DNA of 64,000 nt from NCBI GenBank assembly GCA_932294295.1, contig OW028581.1, positions 17,156,662 to 17,220,661 of the forward strand, given 5' to 3'. The translations under genes were made by a program, and so were the position numbers. Origin of the DNA: Alitta virens. Taxonomy: Eukaryota; Annelida; Polychaeta; Phyllodocida; Nereididae. The notes beneath the pieces are model-generated. The model saw only the letters and a program-made list of their open reading frames with translations. It searched no databases and was not told the DNA's origin. The stretch's first letter is position 1. The number at the start of each line of letters is the position of its first letter. Positions 1 to 12,400 of the stretch are shown piece after piece.

Positions 1-3000
1 GACTTAAAAAGCCAGATCTACAAGTCGGAAGCTGATGAATTTTTCAAAGAAGTGGATGACCATGCTACTGCTGTAAGTTGTAGATTTACAAATCAGAGTT
101 GTCACATTTATGGTTGTTGGGCTAAGATGTCAATCACACGAGACTTTAAATTGGAGTGTCTTGTACCATTGAGCCACCACAATAGTGGCTCCATGTTTGC
201 ACTCATCGTATATGCTAAGGCAAGTAAAAGACCTCACCTCCATGGTAAAATAAAGAGTTACATGGTGAGGACACAAAGTCTTATCATCTCACCATTACGT
301 CTGCCTCTGGTTGCTGATCATAAGTTTAATCAAATGCAATGACTATTATTCCACACATTTTCCCCATCAGTGGTTTCTTTTACTTGCCTCAGCAAAGACA
401 CCGAGTACAAGGCACCTCCGAGTTAACGTCTCATGTGAGCAACATCTAGCTGAGATGTAGCTCATGAAGAGTCCCCTGGCCAGGAATTCAACCTAGAACC
501 TTCAACAGAGCTAGGCAATGTGTATCTGATCATTCATAGTAACTACCACGTCACCCACTGGCAGTTAGGGTGGGGGGCCTAGCTCAGTGGTAGCGCTGGA
601 CTTCCAACCACTGGGTCCTGGGTTAAATTCCCGGTCGTGCCTATGTTGGATGGCTGTTTCATCCATGGTCTCTACCTGTCCTAATTAGCCCATCAGGTGC
701 AGAAATACAGGACTTAAAGCCCTAATCCACCACCACCACCACCCACTGGCAGTTGCTTTGGCAAACAGTAAACAGACATCTCGTCTATTGGGGAGAAATG
801 TATAATAAGGTGGTGATTATGAAGTCTTCATCCTATGCACAACTTACAAATATTTCCAGGTGGCCAAAAGATACTACAAGAGATTTAGTGATATCATCTG
901 GGATCTCTTTTATAGAGATGACTTCACTGACCTGGAAAGAGCAAGGTAAGAGTGCCCTAAAATGCCTGGTTTTTTTTTACAACCAGTCTGAAGTTCCTGA
1001 GATACATGACCACGTACACAGAGCTTTCATTGCTAATTCACACAAATATCTAGATTTATATGTAGGCAAATCAGTTGTCAATATGATATAATTGGTGGAG
1101 ACCACAACAACGTCCATTAGAGCAGGAACATGACGTCTTGCCCAGCAGCCAATACAATTAAGTTGAAACATGAAGAACCAAGTCAATAATACTGAAGTGA
1201 AATTAACCTGTGTGTACCTGGTTCTGGTTCTGGTTGCTGAATTCCACCCGTTCCAATCGGGTAACCAACTAGTTGTAGGTGTTGCTTCTCTTGCGGTGAA
1301 GAAGTGTACCCTTGAATAGCTGGTCCCTATTAACGTGCAAATGGTGAGATATTGTGTTACATAGCTGGTTTGCTGGTATAACTTAATTTTTCAAGGCAAC
1401 TACTATGTTACTATTGCTACTTATAAGGCCATTACAACTCAGCCGACTCCATTTGGTATGGTTTACCTCGGCAGCAGCTCCAGAGTGGATGTATGTGGGT
1501 CAGCCAGGATTTGTGGATTATCAGCCATTTTAGGGTAGACTTTGTGGAGGCTTCATTGGACAGGTTCTTGAACCAGTGCTGTTTGACCAGCTTCAGATGT
1601 TCTGCTCTGTAACCATCCTTGTTGGCAGCTTTATTGCTGTTTAGTTCTCTGATGATACTTTTGACAGTGGCGACTGGAATCTGTATGTGGTCATCTTCTG
1701 CCTCAGCTAGGATTCTCATATGCAGGACTGATTCAATGTTTGGATCAGCATAGTCTGGTGTTCCTAGTTTTTCCGCAGCTGTTGCAAATTCCTCTCTAAT
1801 GGCTACTTCATCTGTGATGAGATTATCACCAATTAGTAGGGCAGTGGCTGGTACAGAGCCTAATCTCTGTCTGTGAACGAGTTTGTGAAAGAGTACTTGG
1901 TCATTGGTTGCAGCTGTGCTTATCTCAGATCTAAGCTGTGCTCTCGCAATGGCCTCTTCCATGTGCTGTATTGTTCTTATTCGTTTGGTAGCTCTTTTCT
2001 TATTCAACCATAGAGGGTGGTCACCACGTAGTTCACCGCTGTGTTCCATTGAAATTTAGCCAATTTTGACTCCTTTACCGCCGCTGCAAGTTCTGGTGTC
2101 CATCTCTTCCTTCGTCTCTAGCCAGCATGGATCTTTTTGTCCCTGTAGGGTATTGCAGCGACGGAAGCTGTGTCTGAGGTGCATTGAAGGACTTGTAGGG
2201 CTTCTTCAGCATCGAGCTAGAGTGAAGTTTGCAACCTCTTGTCCAAGGACCTCAGCAAAGAGAGCTTGTTCTGCAGCAGCGAAATCGAAGATCAGGCATG
2301 TCGTCTCCTGGTTGGGCACCAGTGGGGCGTGTGGGCCTGTGTTGAGCTTGAAGAGGAAGTGATCTATTCTTGAGGCGTGGCCAACGTGGACATTTACATA
2401 GGTGCTATCAGTATTGGTACATCCGGGGTCTTGTAGTTTGTGCTCTCTAATGAGGTTATTCAGTCTGCATTCCTTAGGCCCCTTGCAGTGGTAGTGGTCT
2501 GCATTGAAGTCCCCACAGATTATAACTTGGTGGGATGTGCCATATTTTTATGCATAGCTCATCTAAAGCATCTATGCCATTACTGAAGTTTGCAAGAGCT
2601 ACGGGATCATTCCCAGAAGGGAGATAACAGACAGATTGGTAAACAAGGCAGGTCAAAGATGGTTACAGCAATGCGCTCATTTCCTTCAGATTCTAATGGT
2701 CTTGCATATGCGTCAAGATGGTCTGCCCACAGAGTGGCCACTCCCCCACGGCCAGTGGGTTGGTATGTGTTGGGAGTTAAGGTGGCTTCGTCGCAGCACT
2801 TGGCTTGGAAGTTTCTCCATTGTTGTGGTATAGTGCCTTGTTCTTGCTTTTCAAAGTGGTGCAATGTTCCTGTATGCATAGGATGTCAATATGAGCAAGG
2901 GTCGAGTAATGACTGCATGATTTCTGTTGATACCTTCAGCATTAAAAGTAGCTAGATTCAGCTTGTTTCTTTTGCCTTTCAATCTGGTTGCCGTGGTATC

Positions 3001-6000
3001 TCCTCGACAGGCTGTATCCTATTTTGACCTGTCGGTGTGCAGCTCTCCAAGGAATCTGGTGAAATCAGCGTCTGGATGGATGCTAGGGCAGCTCGGTGGA
3101 TGTTCATGCGCTGAGTTCACGCAATTCTTGTTCTGACAAGCAGGTAATTCAGAAAAAATTGCCTAAACTAAAAAAATATGAATCCATTTCTCTTGCATTT
3201 TAAGAGAAGATTTCTTAAGTCAAAACATAGCCTATCGGCTACATAGTTTAAACAATTATTTTGCTTGGCCTGGTCAACTAGCAACGAATGTCCATAATTA
3301 GGCTGTTAGGTGACAGCACATCGTGTTGTGAAATGGCAGTAATAACCAATACTCTAATCAAAATAGTCATTGCCTACTGACTAAATATGTATTTTTTACT
3401 GTTCAGTAAAAGATATTGTCCGGCGTACTGTCCAGCTAGCTATCTGTCTGTCTGTCTGGCTTTCTGTCTGTCGTTCTGTCTTTTCTGTCTTACAAATCAG
3501 TTCTGGGTATATAAAGCTTAATTTTATGATGCAGGGTTAGGCATTAACTTTCACCAATGTCATCATTATGGTTATATGGTTACTTATACATGTAGTATAC
3601 TTGCTAACATTTCCTTCCTGCTCCATGATGTACGCGAAACGTCAATGTACCATTCGAAATTTGGTGATTCAGATTGATTACACAATATATTGGTACGCCT
3701 TTGGTTTAACTATGTCATATGTAAGGCTCAGATATGCCAAGTTATTTAACTCACATTTTTAACCTATATTTTCCAGGATAGCATTTGTTTGGTTGGTTCT
3801 GCACAATGCTCACAACTTCAAACTCGATCCAAAAGAGGAGGTGCCTGAAAATATTCGAAAATGGAAGGATGGCACTGGAAGTTTGACCGAAACATACACT
3901 TGCATGGCAAGGTGAGTGCTTGCTGTCCTCACCACTGACTCCTGTTTGTGGCCTTTAGCTGGCCACTTTGTCCTCATTGCAGCTGTCCACCCAGCAGAGA
4001 GTGGGTACATGGCTTATTAGATATAGGAAAGCTTCAGAATGAAGTTTGAGGCCAGGGGACCACTTAATGGGTATAGCGCTCTTGAAAATAGTTAACTATA
4101 CATTGTTAACATCCAACCTTCGGGTTGCCAATAGCTCTGAACAATAGCATGCTTCTTGAGAACCTTCTAAAGATATCAGTAAAATTGGATAGATAAAGTC
4201 ACTTCACAAGCATTTATATATGGGCAACACAAACAGTTAATTCCATTAACACGGCCTGTCAATCTAAACCTAGACAAAGCTAGACAACTTACGCTATACG
4301 ATGCTACCTGCCAATAAAGGAACTGTCTGGCTAAAGCTAGTTACTCAAAGCCAGATCTAAAAGTAAATGCAGCACCATCTGGTGCATAAGTTGAGTCACG
4401 CATATTTTTCATTATCATTTCTTGTTTAAATCAATTGTTTATATTTACCAACGTTTATTTATTTTTATTTTTACAATTTTTCTTTGGATAACAAATAACC
4501 ATTCTGCAGTAAAATGGTTCAAGTAGTACATGTTGTTCTTTAGTAGAGGGCGCCAGTTGATGGTGGTAGGTGTAAGCCGACTGTAAGCTGGGAGTAGACA
4601 GGTGCAACTAGCTTAAGCCAGTTATAGCTCCAGCCAGGAATAGGTGGCTACAGATGTGTACACGATCTTTTTCGTTTATGACAACTCCAACCATCAACAT
4701 TAACAGAAGAACACCCTAGCAATATGAGGAGCTAGTTTTAGTATTGAAAATTTATCCATTAGATTATGCAGCCAAATGCTGTCTGTTGTTGCAGGTATGC
4801 CAACCTTCACTGTTTAACTCTGACAGGATGGAAGTATGATATTGAAGAAGACTGCGAGAGATGGAATGCTGTGCATATCAGTGGTAATTGGCAGTTGGTT
4901 GACTGCAGATATGCTTGCTTGTAAGGACATTATTATGTTATTTACACCAAAGTTCATATGCAGGTATTGTGTATTGTTCAGTGAACAAAAATTAAAAAGA
5001 ATGAAAAGATCAAATATTATAATCGAGTCAATAGTCTTCATTGAGATACCAGATGATACCTGCTCTTTGATCTCTAGTTGTTTTACAAATTGCTAAATTA
5101 TGAAAGTTTTGATGCAGTAATGACTTATCATTTCTTTTCACTGTGTTATCACTTATTAGCCTAATGATCACTGCTTTATATCCTAGTAATTCACTGGTGC
5201 CTCGAGTCATGGGTTCAAATACCAAACTTTTGCCCAATGCAGAAGAATTTGTGAGTCTGCACGTGTAGAATGGAGTGACAATGCATGTTTTTGCCTCATT
5301 ATAATTAGCTAAAAACCATGCATTTTCCATGCGTTTATCCTTCTCATGGAAAACGCACGTGGCCCATTTGGCCATGTAGAAGCTGCATGGTTTTAGCCAG
5401 GGAGGAACGTTCCTCCACATCTCAAATAAATTGATTTATTATTTATCCTAGAAAACAATTAGAACAGAACAACAACAAGGCAGTAGACATGAAATATGAC
5501 GACTTTTACTTCATTCCTGAACCCGAGCATCTCATCTACTCCCATTTTCCAGAAGATGAAGCCTGGCAGCTATGCAGGACAACTCGCAGCCTGAAAGAGT
5601 AAGATAAGATAAGACAAGACATGATTTATTGGGGCCAATCCACCAATAATGAAGACAAAAGTCTGACATGCCGCAAGCATAACATTTGTGCAGAATGACC
5701 TATGAATGAAATTATCAAACCAATGGAATAAATTGATTGTCAAACTCCTTTAAGAAACTGACACAGCGCTATAGCCTGGTCTGAGTGGTCTAGTAGTAAG
5801 ACACTTGCCTGCTCCTCTGAAGAGTGGGCGGTAGGGGCAGACGGGTGTAACACTTTCGTTTCTGGAGCAGAACTCTAACACTAATGCACTTACCCTAACG
5901 AAATGTTGTACAGTAATACTCTATATGGCCTAGTAGTGCCTTTTGATAGTCACATTGTATGGTGACCGAGGAGTTCACTTCTTGGTGCAAAGGCGCCCCC

Positions 6001-6421
6001 CCCCCCCGACAGTCGAGGTTTTGCCCCCCGACAGTAATGGTTTCGCCCTCCGACAGTAGAGGTTTTGCCCCCCGACAGTTGAACCTTCATCCCCCGACAG
6101 CACCTACTTTCGCCCCACGACACCTTCGCACCAGTGATAGTATACTGTTGTACCACAAAAGTAATAGGTGTAGGTTTCGCACCACGAAAGTGAAGGCTGA
6201 TTCACTTAACAGCAGGTATGCAACTTTGTCAGAGTGGCTAAATTTCCTCCTCCCCCTCCTCCCTCTCCTCTTCCTCCCCCTCCCCCTCCTCTTCCACTTC
6301 CTCATCCCCCTCCCCCTCCTCTTCTTCTTCCTCCTCCTCCTCCTCCTTTCCTCTCCCCCTCCTCCCTCTCCTCTTCCTCCTCTCCCCCTCCTCCCTCTCC
6401 TCTTCCTCCTCTCCCTCTCCC

Positions 6422-6452
<31 letters not shown>

Positions 6453-9400
6453 CTCTTCCTCTTCCTCTTCCTCTTCCTCCTCCTCCTCCTCCTCCTCCTC
6501 CTCCTTCTCATCCTCCTCCTCCTCCTCCTCCTCCTCCTCCTCCTCCTCCTCCTACTCCTCCTCCTCCTCCTCCTCCTCCTCCTCCTCCTCCCATACAAGA
6601 ATGCATTATTTGTCACATCAATAAGAAACCTTTCAGGTGTGCATTATGTAATTATACCTATGGCTGGTATCAAATACTAAACCAAGATTGTACAGAGATA
6701 AATCTGTGACGGTGATTAGTAGCTAAAACCAGCCGTGAGGGGGGCAAAGTCGTAACTTTCGTGCACAAATTGGCACTGTCGTGGTGCGAAAGTTGGGACT
6801 GTCATGGTGCGAAAGTTGGGACTGTCGTGGTGCCAAAGTTGGGACTGTCATGGTGCGAAAGTAACTGTCTCCCCACGAAACTATGAGACCACGAAGTGCA
6901 CTCGTCGGCCACCATAACATTGACATATGTTACAAAATTTGGAAAAACAAGAAAGAAATTGTTTCTGGAGCAGAACTCTAAAACTTTGTCATAATATGTC
7001 TAAAATAGTGTAGTGGTGCCTTTTGGGGGTCTCATGGCCGTAAATACTATAGAATTTTCAAAAGTAGGGCAAAATAGGGAAAATTCCTACTTTTTCAAAC
7101 CTCAAAGACACTATTTACCTTACATGAATGAAATTGTATCAGTAAAATATTTAAATTATAGTATTTCACTTTTTAAACTTCATTTTGATATTCATTTCAT
7201 GCTAATTACAAAATAATGGAAAATCTGAAAAAAATTCTAAAAATTGTGTTAAATTGTGTTTTCTACCATTAATGCACTTACTCTAACAAAATTGTATATG
7301 TTGTTACTCTATAGCTGTGCATTTTGATAGTTACATTGACATATCTGAGCTGTGTTTTAAAATATTTCTAGAAAAATGAAAAAAAAAACATGAAAATTCC
7401 TGTTTGGACTCACACACTACTGCACCTACATATGGTGGCCGAGGAGTACACTTCGCAGTCTCGTGGTTTCGTGGGGAGACAGTTACTTTCGCACCACGAC
7501 AGTCCCAATTTTCACACCACGACAGTCCCAACTTTCGCACCATGATAGTGCCAACTTTCGCACCACGACAGTCCCAACTTTCGCACCACGATAGTGCCAA
7601 CTTTCGCACCATAACAGTGCCAATTTCGTGCCATGAAAGTACCAACTTTCGTGGCACAAAATAACCAACTTTCGTGGCATGAAAGTTACGACTTAGCCCC
7701 CTCACGGCCGGTTTAAGCTACTAATCACCATAAATATTAAATGTACAAAGATTTTATGCAGATGCACGGATGCATCTAACAAAGAGACATCTAGATCTGA
7801 AAAGAACAATGCAATATGCAAGTGCCCAAGTCTCCTCTCATGCAGTCTGGGAGCCTGTGTGTAGGCGCTCTTATCTCTGGACTAGAATAACAGTTATTAT
7901 GTTTTCAGAAATTTGGTTTCTCATGATGCTCATGCTCTTAGTTGTTTTAGTATTGTATTTCCACAGCTTTTAATTTGTGTACAATCTTGAGTTGAAAACG
8001 ACACAAATGCAACTAATCTAAAAATCACTGGCCTGTATGCAAAGTAAAGACTAGAAATTTGTTGTTCCTAGCCAATAGAGTATAGCATCACGACAAGGTA
8101 TTAAACATTATTCCAGGTAAAATAAATTAACAGATATCACGCAAACTTAGGCTTCCAGACTAAATGAAACACCCTCACTAACATCAAGATGCGTCACAAA
8201 GTGAAATATTATTTAGTGTGGAAAAGAAGGAGAAGTGAGAGGAGAGAGGAAGAGGAGAGGAGGATGAGAGGAGGAGGATGATAAAGGGGTAGGAGGAGGG
8301 GCAGGAGGATGTGGACGAAGAGAAGTGGACATGATGTAGCCACTCATATAAAATTGCATGCCTGCAGTTAATTGAATTAGCCTTCACTTTCGTGGAGCGA
8401 AGGTGTGTCGTAGTGCGAAGGTATTTCGTGGTGCGAAAGTTGTTTTGTTTCGTGGGCGAAAGTTGTTTGTTTCATAGGGCGAAAATTTTCTGTTTTGTGG
8501 GGCAAAAGTTGGACTTTTCTGGGGCGAAAGTTGGTACTTTCTTGGGGCGAAAATGGTAACTTTCGTGGTGCGAAAATTAGGCTGTCTCCCCACGAAACCA
8601 CGAAGTAAACTCCTCGGCCACCATACCTACATGCATACTTAACTTAGTAAGAATATGTCTAAAATAGTGTAGAGATACCTTTTTGGGGTTTCATCACCAT
8701 TTGTGACATAATTTTTTTGAATAAGGAAAATATGAAAATTTGGACATCTTCTCTTTCAAACCCTCATATCAATGACTCTATGATCCTAACATCAGCAACA
8801 TTTTGACAATGATATATCTGGATTATAGTTCTTTCACTTTTAAGCTTCTTTTTGACATTTGTTTCATTGTTCATTTTTTGTTCATAATATTGGAAAATCT
8901 GGAAAACATGCTAAAAATTGTGTTGCTTTCTTCATATATTCCTTAACATCCCATACTTAGCAATGACAGGCGTAAATGTTGTGCAATTCATGTGCAATTA
9001 TTAAATATTTAATCATAGTATTGCCATGCTCAACCCATTCAATAGTTTTTGTTTATAATTAGCAATTTTATAATAATTAGTTGCATCTATATTACTTTCA
9101 CTTGACTCCAATACTTATTATGGTTTTCTTCATATACACCTGTAAAGTGTTCGGTTATAAATACTTATTTAAATGCCATAGATTTAATGCAAATCAGCAA
9201 ACCAACAATTCAGTAACTGAATGGAATATGGCAATTGATAATATATTATCAATTGCCATATTCTCTTCAGGAATGATACTCAACACACCCATTTTAATGC
9301 CTTTATAAGACAAAATATTTTTTTCTGGCTGTTTAAATTTAACAGAATATAATGAACAAATGAAGAAATTCAAGAGTTCAAAAAATAGGACATCTTGGAC

Positions 9401-12400
9401 TCTAATTAGCATTGTGTAACAGGCTATGTAGGCCAAGTGGCAATTGTTTCAGTTCATCGCACACACTATATAAACACTCAAGAAATTATATTTTTGTGAA
9501 ACATAGCTAATATATGTCAGTGTGGCTATCACAAGGCACCACTAGGCCATATAGAGTGTTACTGTATAACATTTCATTGGGGTAAGTGCATTAGTGTTAG
9601 AGTTCAGCTCTAGAAACGAAAGTGTTTGTTAGAGTTCTGCTCTGGAAATGAAGTGTAACGCCCGCTCTCCTGCCTGTCGGAGGAGGAACACATAACAATT
9701 TTAATGATGCCTGTGTGCTATGTAGGATTTGCTGAGGGTTTAGCTGCAGCGCGGCCTACTTTTTTTTAATAACAATAATACAAAGAACTTAGTAAGATGG
9801 TGCAACTAATGCAGATAGTTATAAATTTGGCTGTGTTAGTGTGTTACGCTTGCGGCAGCTGGTTCTTCAAACCATGAAACAAAGGAAAATTTGCATCGTT
9901 TTAACCATCACTTAATACTAATGTTAACAACATGATATTGTTAAATATGAAATTGAATTTACAAGATATTGCATAGTTCGCCGTCATAGAAAAATTTGCC
10001 AAAAAAAAAGAAGCCTGTCCTGATAGATGTGTTATGCGCAGCTAGGGCCCAAACTTCATTTCTTGTCAAAATGCATTCAATGAAGAATTACTCATTTTGG
10101 CACAAATGATGCCCAATGTATTCATTATTGGTGGATTAGACCTTATAATAAAATTTTAATTAGGCAAAAAATTGATCAATCACTCCATTATTCCAGGTTA
10201 TAAAACTTTTGGAGGTTATTGTACAATTCTGTGACATACAAACGTCATCATTGTGAAACTTTATGATTTGCAGGTTTGAAAAATACCCTTCGGTCAACCC
10301 AGACTTCTTCAATTTTGGTATGAAGTTCATAAAACAAGAACAGTTCATCAATTACACTCATGAGGGCAAACTGGTCCTGACCCTGGGATTGACAAAGCCA
10401 CTTTGCTTCAGTTATCAAATCCGTAAATACCATAAAGAAAATGACAGAACTGATGTTGATGGTGTTTTGACTAATAGGTATGTATGCGTTGGTGTATGCC
10501 ACGTATGATTCACAGATATCCTTATAGAGAAACCTTAATATTCGAATTCCGAAGAGCAAATAGAGAGACAGAGCAATTATGGAGGTATGACGTATATGAC
10601 GTACGATTCGCCGACTATGACGTACGCTACGTATGGTCCATGTAATGCATCATATAATCTGCTGTACAATCCAAGTATTAACCACGGAAGTGAAAATGGG
10701 ATCAAAGAAATCAAAAATGATGGCCGCAATCACGTACAATATGCAATATAGTAGTCACCGTTTGATCGTCGCAATCGTAGACTCTTCCGTCGTATTCGTA
10801 GATATTTATTATTCCATACTTCGCTTACCTAAAAACTGCTGGGTGATTCGAGAGGCTGTAAGCAACGTATAACTGATGGAAGCCAAAGTAAGACTCACGT
10901 AAGCCTGCTGTATGCCACATACGATCTGCCGACTGCGGCTCATAATGCAAATATTAACCACATAAAAATATTTCCGGCCCATTTATTTTCATGCTACATC
11001 GATTTGATGTTGGCACAACATTGCTAAATACCATTGCTAAATGGTGTGCAAATAAAAACAGTATGTAGTAACTAAGGCGTGCGCGTTATATAAAAATGTG
11101 AAATCAAGACCAAAAAACCAATGCCTTAACTACCAAGAAGCCACAGGGTGGGGGCCTAGCTCAGTGGTAGTGTGCTGGGCTTCCAACCACTGGGTTCCGT
11201 ATAGGGTTCGATTCCCGGTCAAGCCTAAGTTGGATGACTGGTTCCTCCCCACCTCATTGCCATGGTCCCTGCCTGTCCTAATTAGCCCATCAGGTGCAGA
11301 AATACAGGACATAAAGCCCTAACCCACCCACCCACCCACCAAGAAGCCACCAAAGATATCAGGAATGTTAAAGTTTTGTTTTATCAATGTTTATTCTTCT
11401 CTTTTAGATTTGTAATGCAGGAGACAACAGATCGACGAGTAAGCTTCTACTTCAGAGCTCCTAGCACTGGAGCGTTCCGGCTGAAAGTTAAAGCTCAACC
11501 CGTTCCACGTGATTGTGTACCCAAAGCAGTTGACGAGGAAAGGATTATTGAATTTAAGGTCAGTTACCAAAAAGGACAATAACAATGACATATTCAAGAA
11601 GGAAAACAAACTCAAAATTTATATTTAATCTATTTATTAACAAAATACAACAATACAAGTGAAAACTCTAAACGAAATCCACTATAGATATATATTTACA
11701 ACTCAGTCCTTTTGACACAAAATGTTTCGATATGGGGCACTGCGATCATAATGTGTAGATCTTAATGCGTAGATCACATGGTCCTGATGATGTTCCCAAA
11801 GTCCTTGACAACAGTGTCTGAAAACAGTCCTTTATAGAACAGTCTTGAAGTTGATAGTCCTTTGATGTTTCTTAATTTACTTTGACAACAATCCTTTTAA
11901 TGATGGTAAATCACAGTAGAATTGATACTCAAACCATGTACTCCAGTGATGCATCAAGATGGCACAACTCTCCACAGTAATCTGTGATCAGATTTAACTC
12001 TCTAAGAGACTATGTGGAGTATAAGCTCTGGCAATCTAAAAAAAACTACTAACTATTTAACTATTTCTTGTATATATGTTATGACAAAAGGTAGTTGATA
12101 TGTGTAATATGAAATAAATGATTCTGATTCTTTTGATAAAAGGCAGTTCATGGTTGTTTTGGATCACCCCACATAATTACTATTGATGCCTACCAACCAT
12201 ATGCTCTTTGCTAATACCAACCATATGCTCTTTGCTAATACCAACCATATGCTCTTTGCTAATACCAACCATATGCTCTTTGCTAATACCAACCATATGC
12301 TCTTTGCTAATACCAACCATATGCTCTTTGCTAATACCAACCATATGCTCTTTGCTAATATCAACCATATGCTCTTTGCTAATTTAAACAAAATGGCTTG

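Larger units (their letters stand above)
5826..9740 (+). mobile_element. Long-TIR DNA transposon copy, interrupted by both foldback elements
   Basis: The left part (GTTTCTGGAGCAGAACTCTAACAC type, 5860-5957) recurs inverted at 9525-9650, giving terminal inverted repeats over 100 bp. Internal sequence matches 37320-40140 apart from the two foldback insertions. The right end (GCTGAGGGTT, 9731-9740) matches the end of the other copy; the extreme left end (AACCCTCAGCGAA) is not found. No transposase frame is visible. It fills gene A intron 5. Confidence 0.65.

Noticed and set aside
571..650. Genuine tRNA gene
   Set aside because: A and B boxes are present, but the acceptor and anticodon stems do not pair well and the same head plus body occurs five times; this is a SINE.
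2066..2955. Plus-strand frames opposite the LINE
   Set aside because: They are antisense shadows of the minus-strand endonuclease/RT fragment.
5028..5420. 130-codon minus-strand frame overlapping gene A intron 4
   Set aside because: It crosses a truncated MITE and intron sequence, with no family resemblance.
5959..6680. Long open frames encoding poly-Ser, poly-Leu/Pro or poly-Arg
   Set aside because: They are translations of the CCT/CTT tract and foldback arms; all reading frames of such a tract are open.
12188..12382. CRISPR-like array
   Set aside because: Units are contiguous without unique spacers, and the context is eukaryotic.
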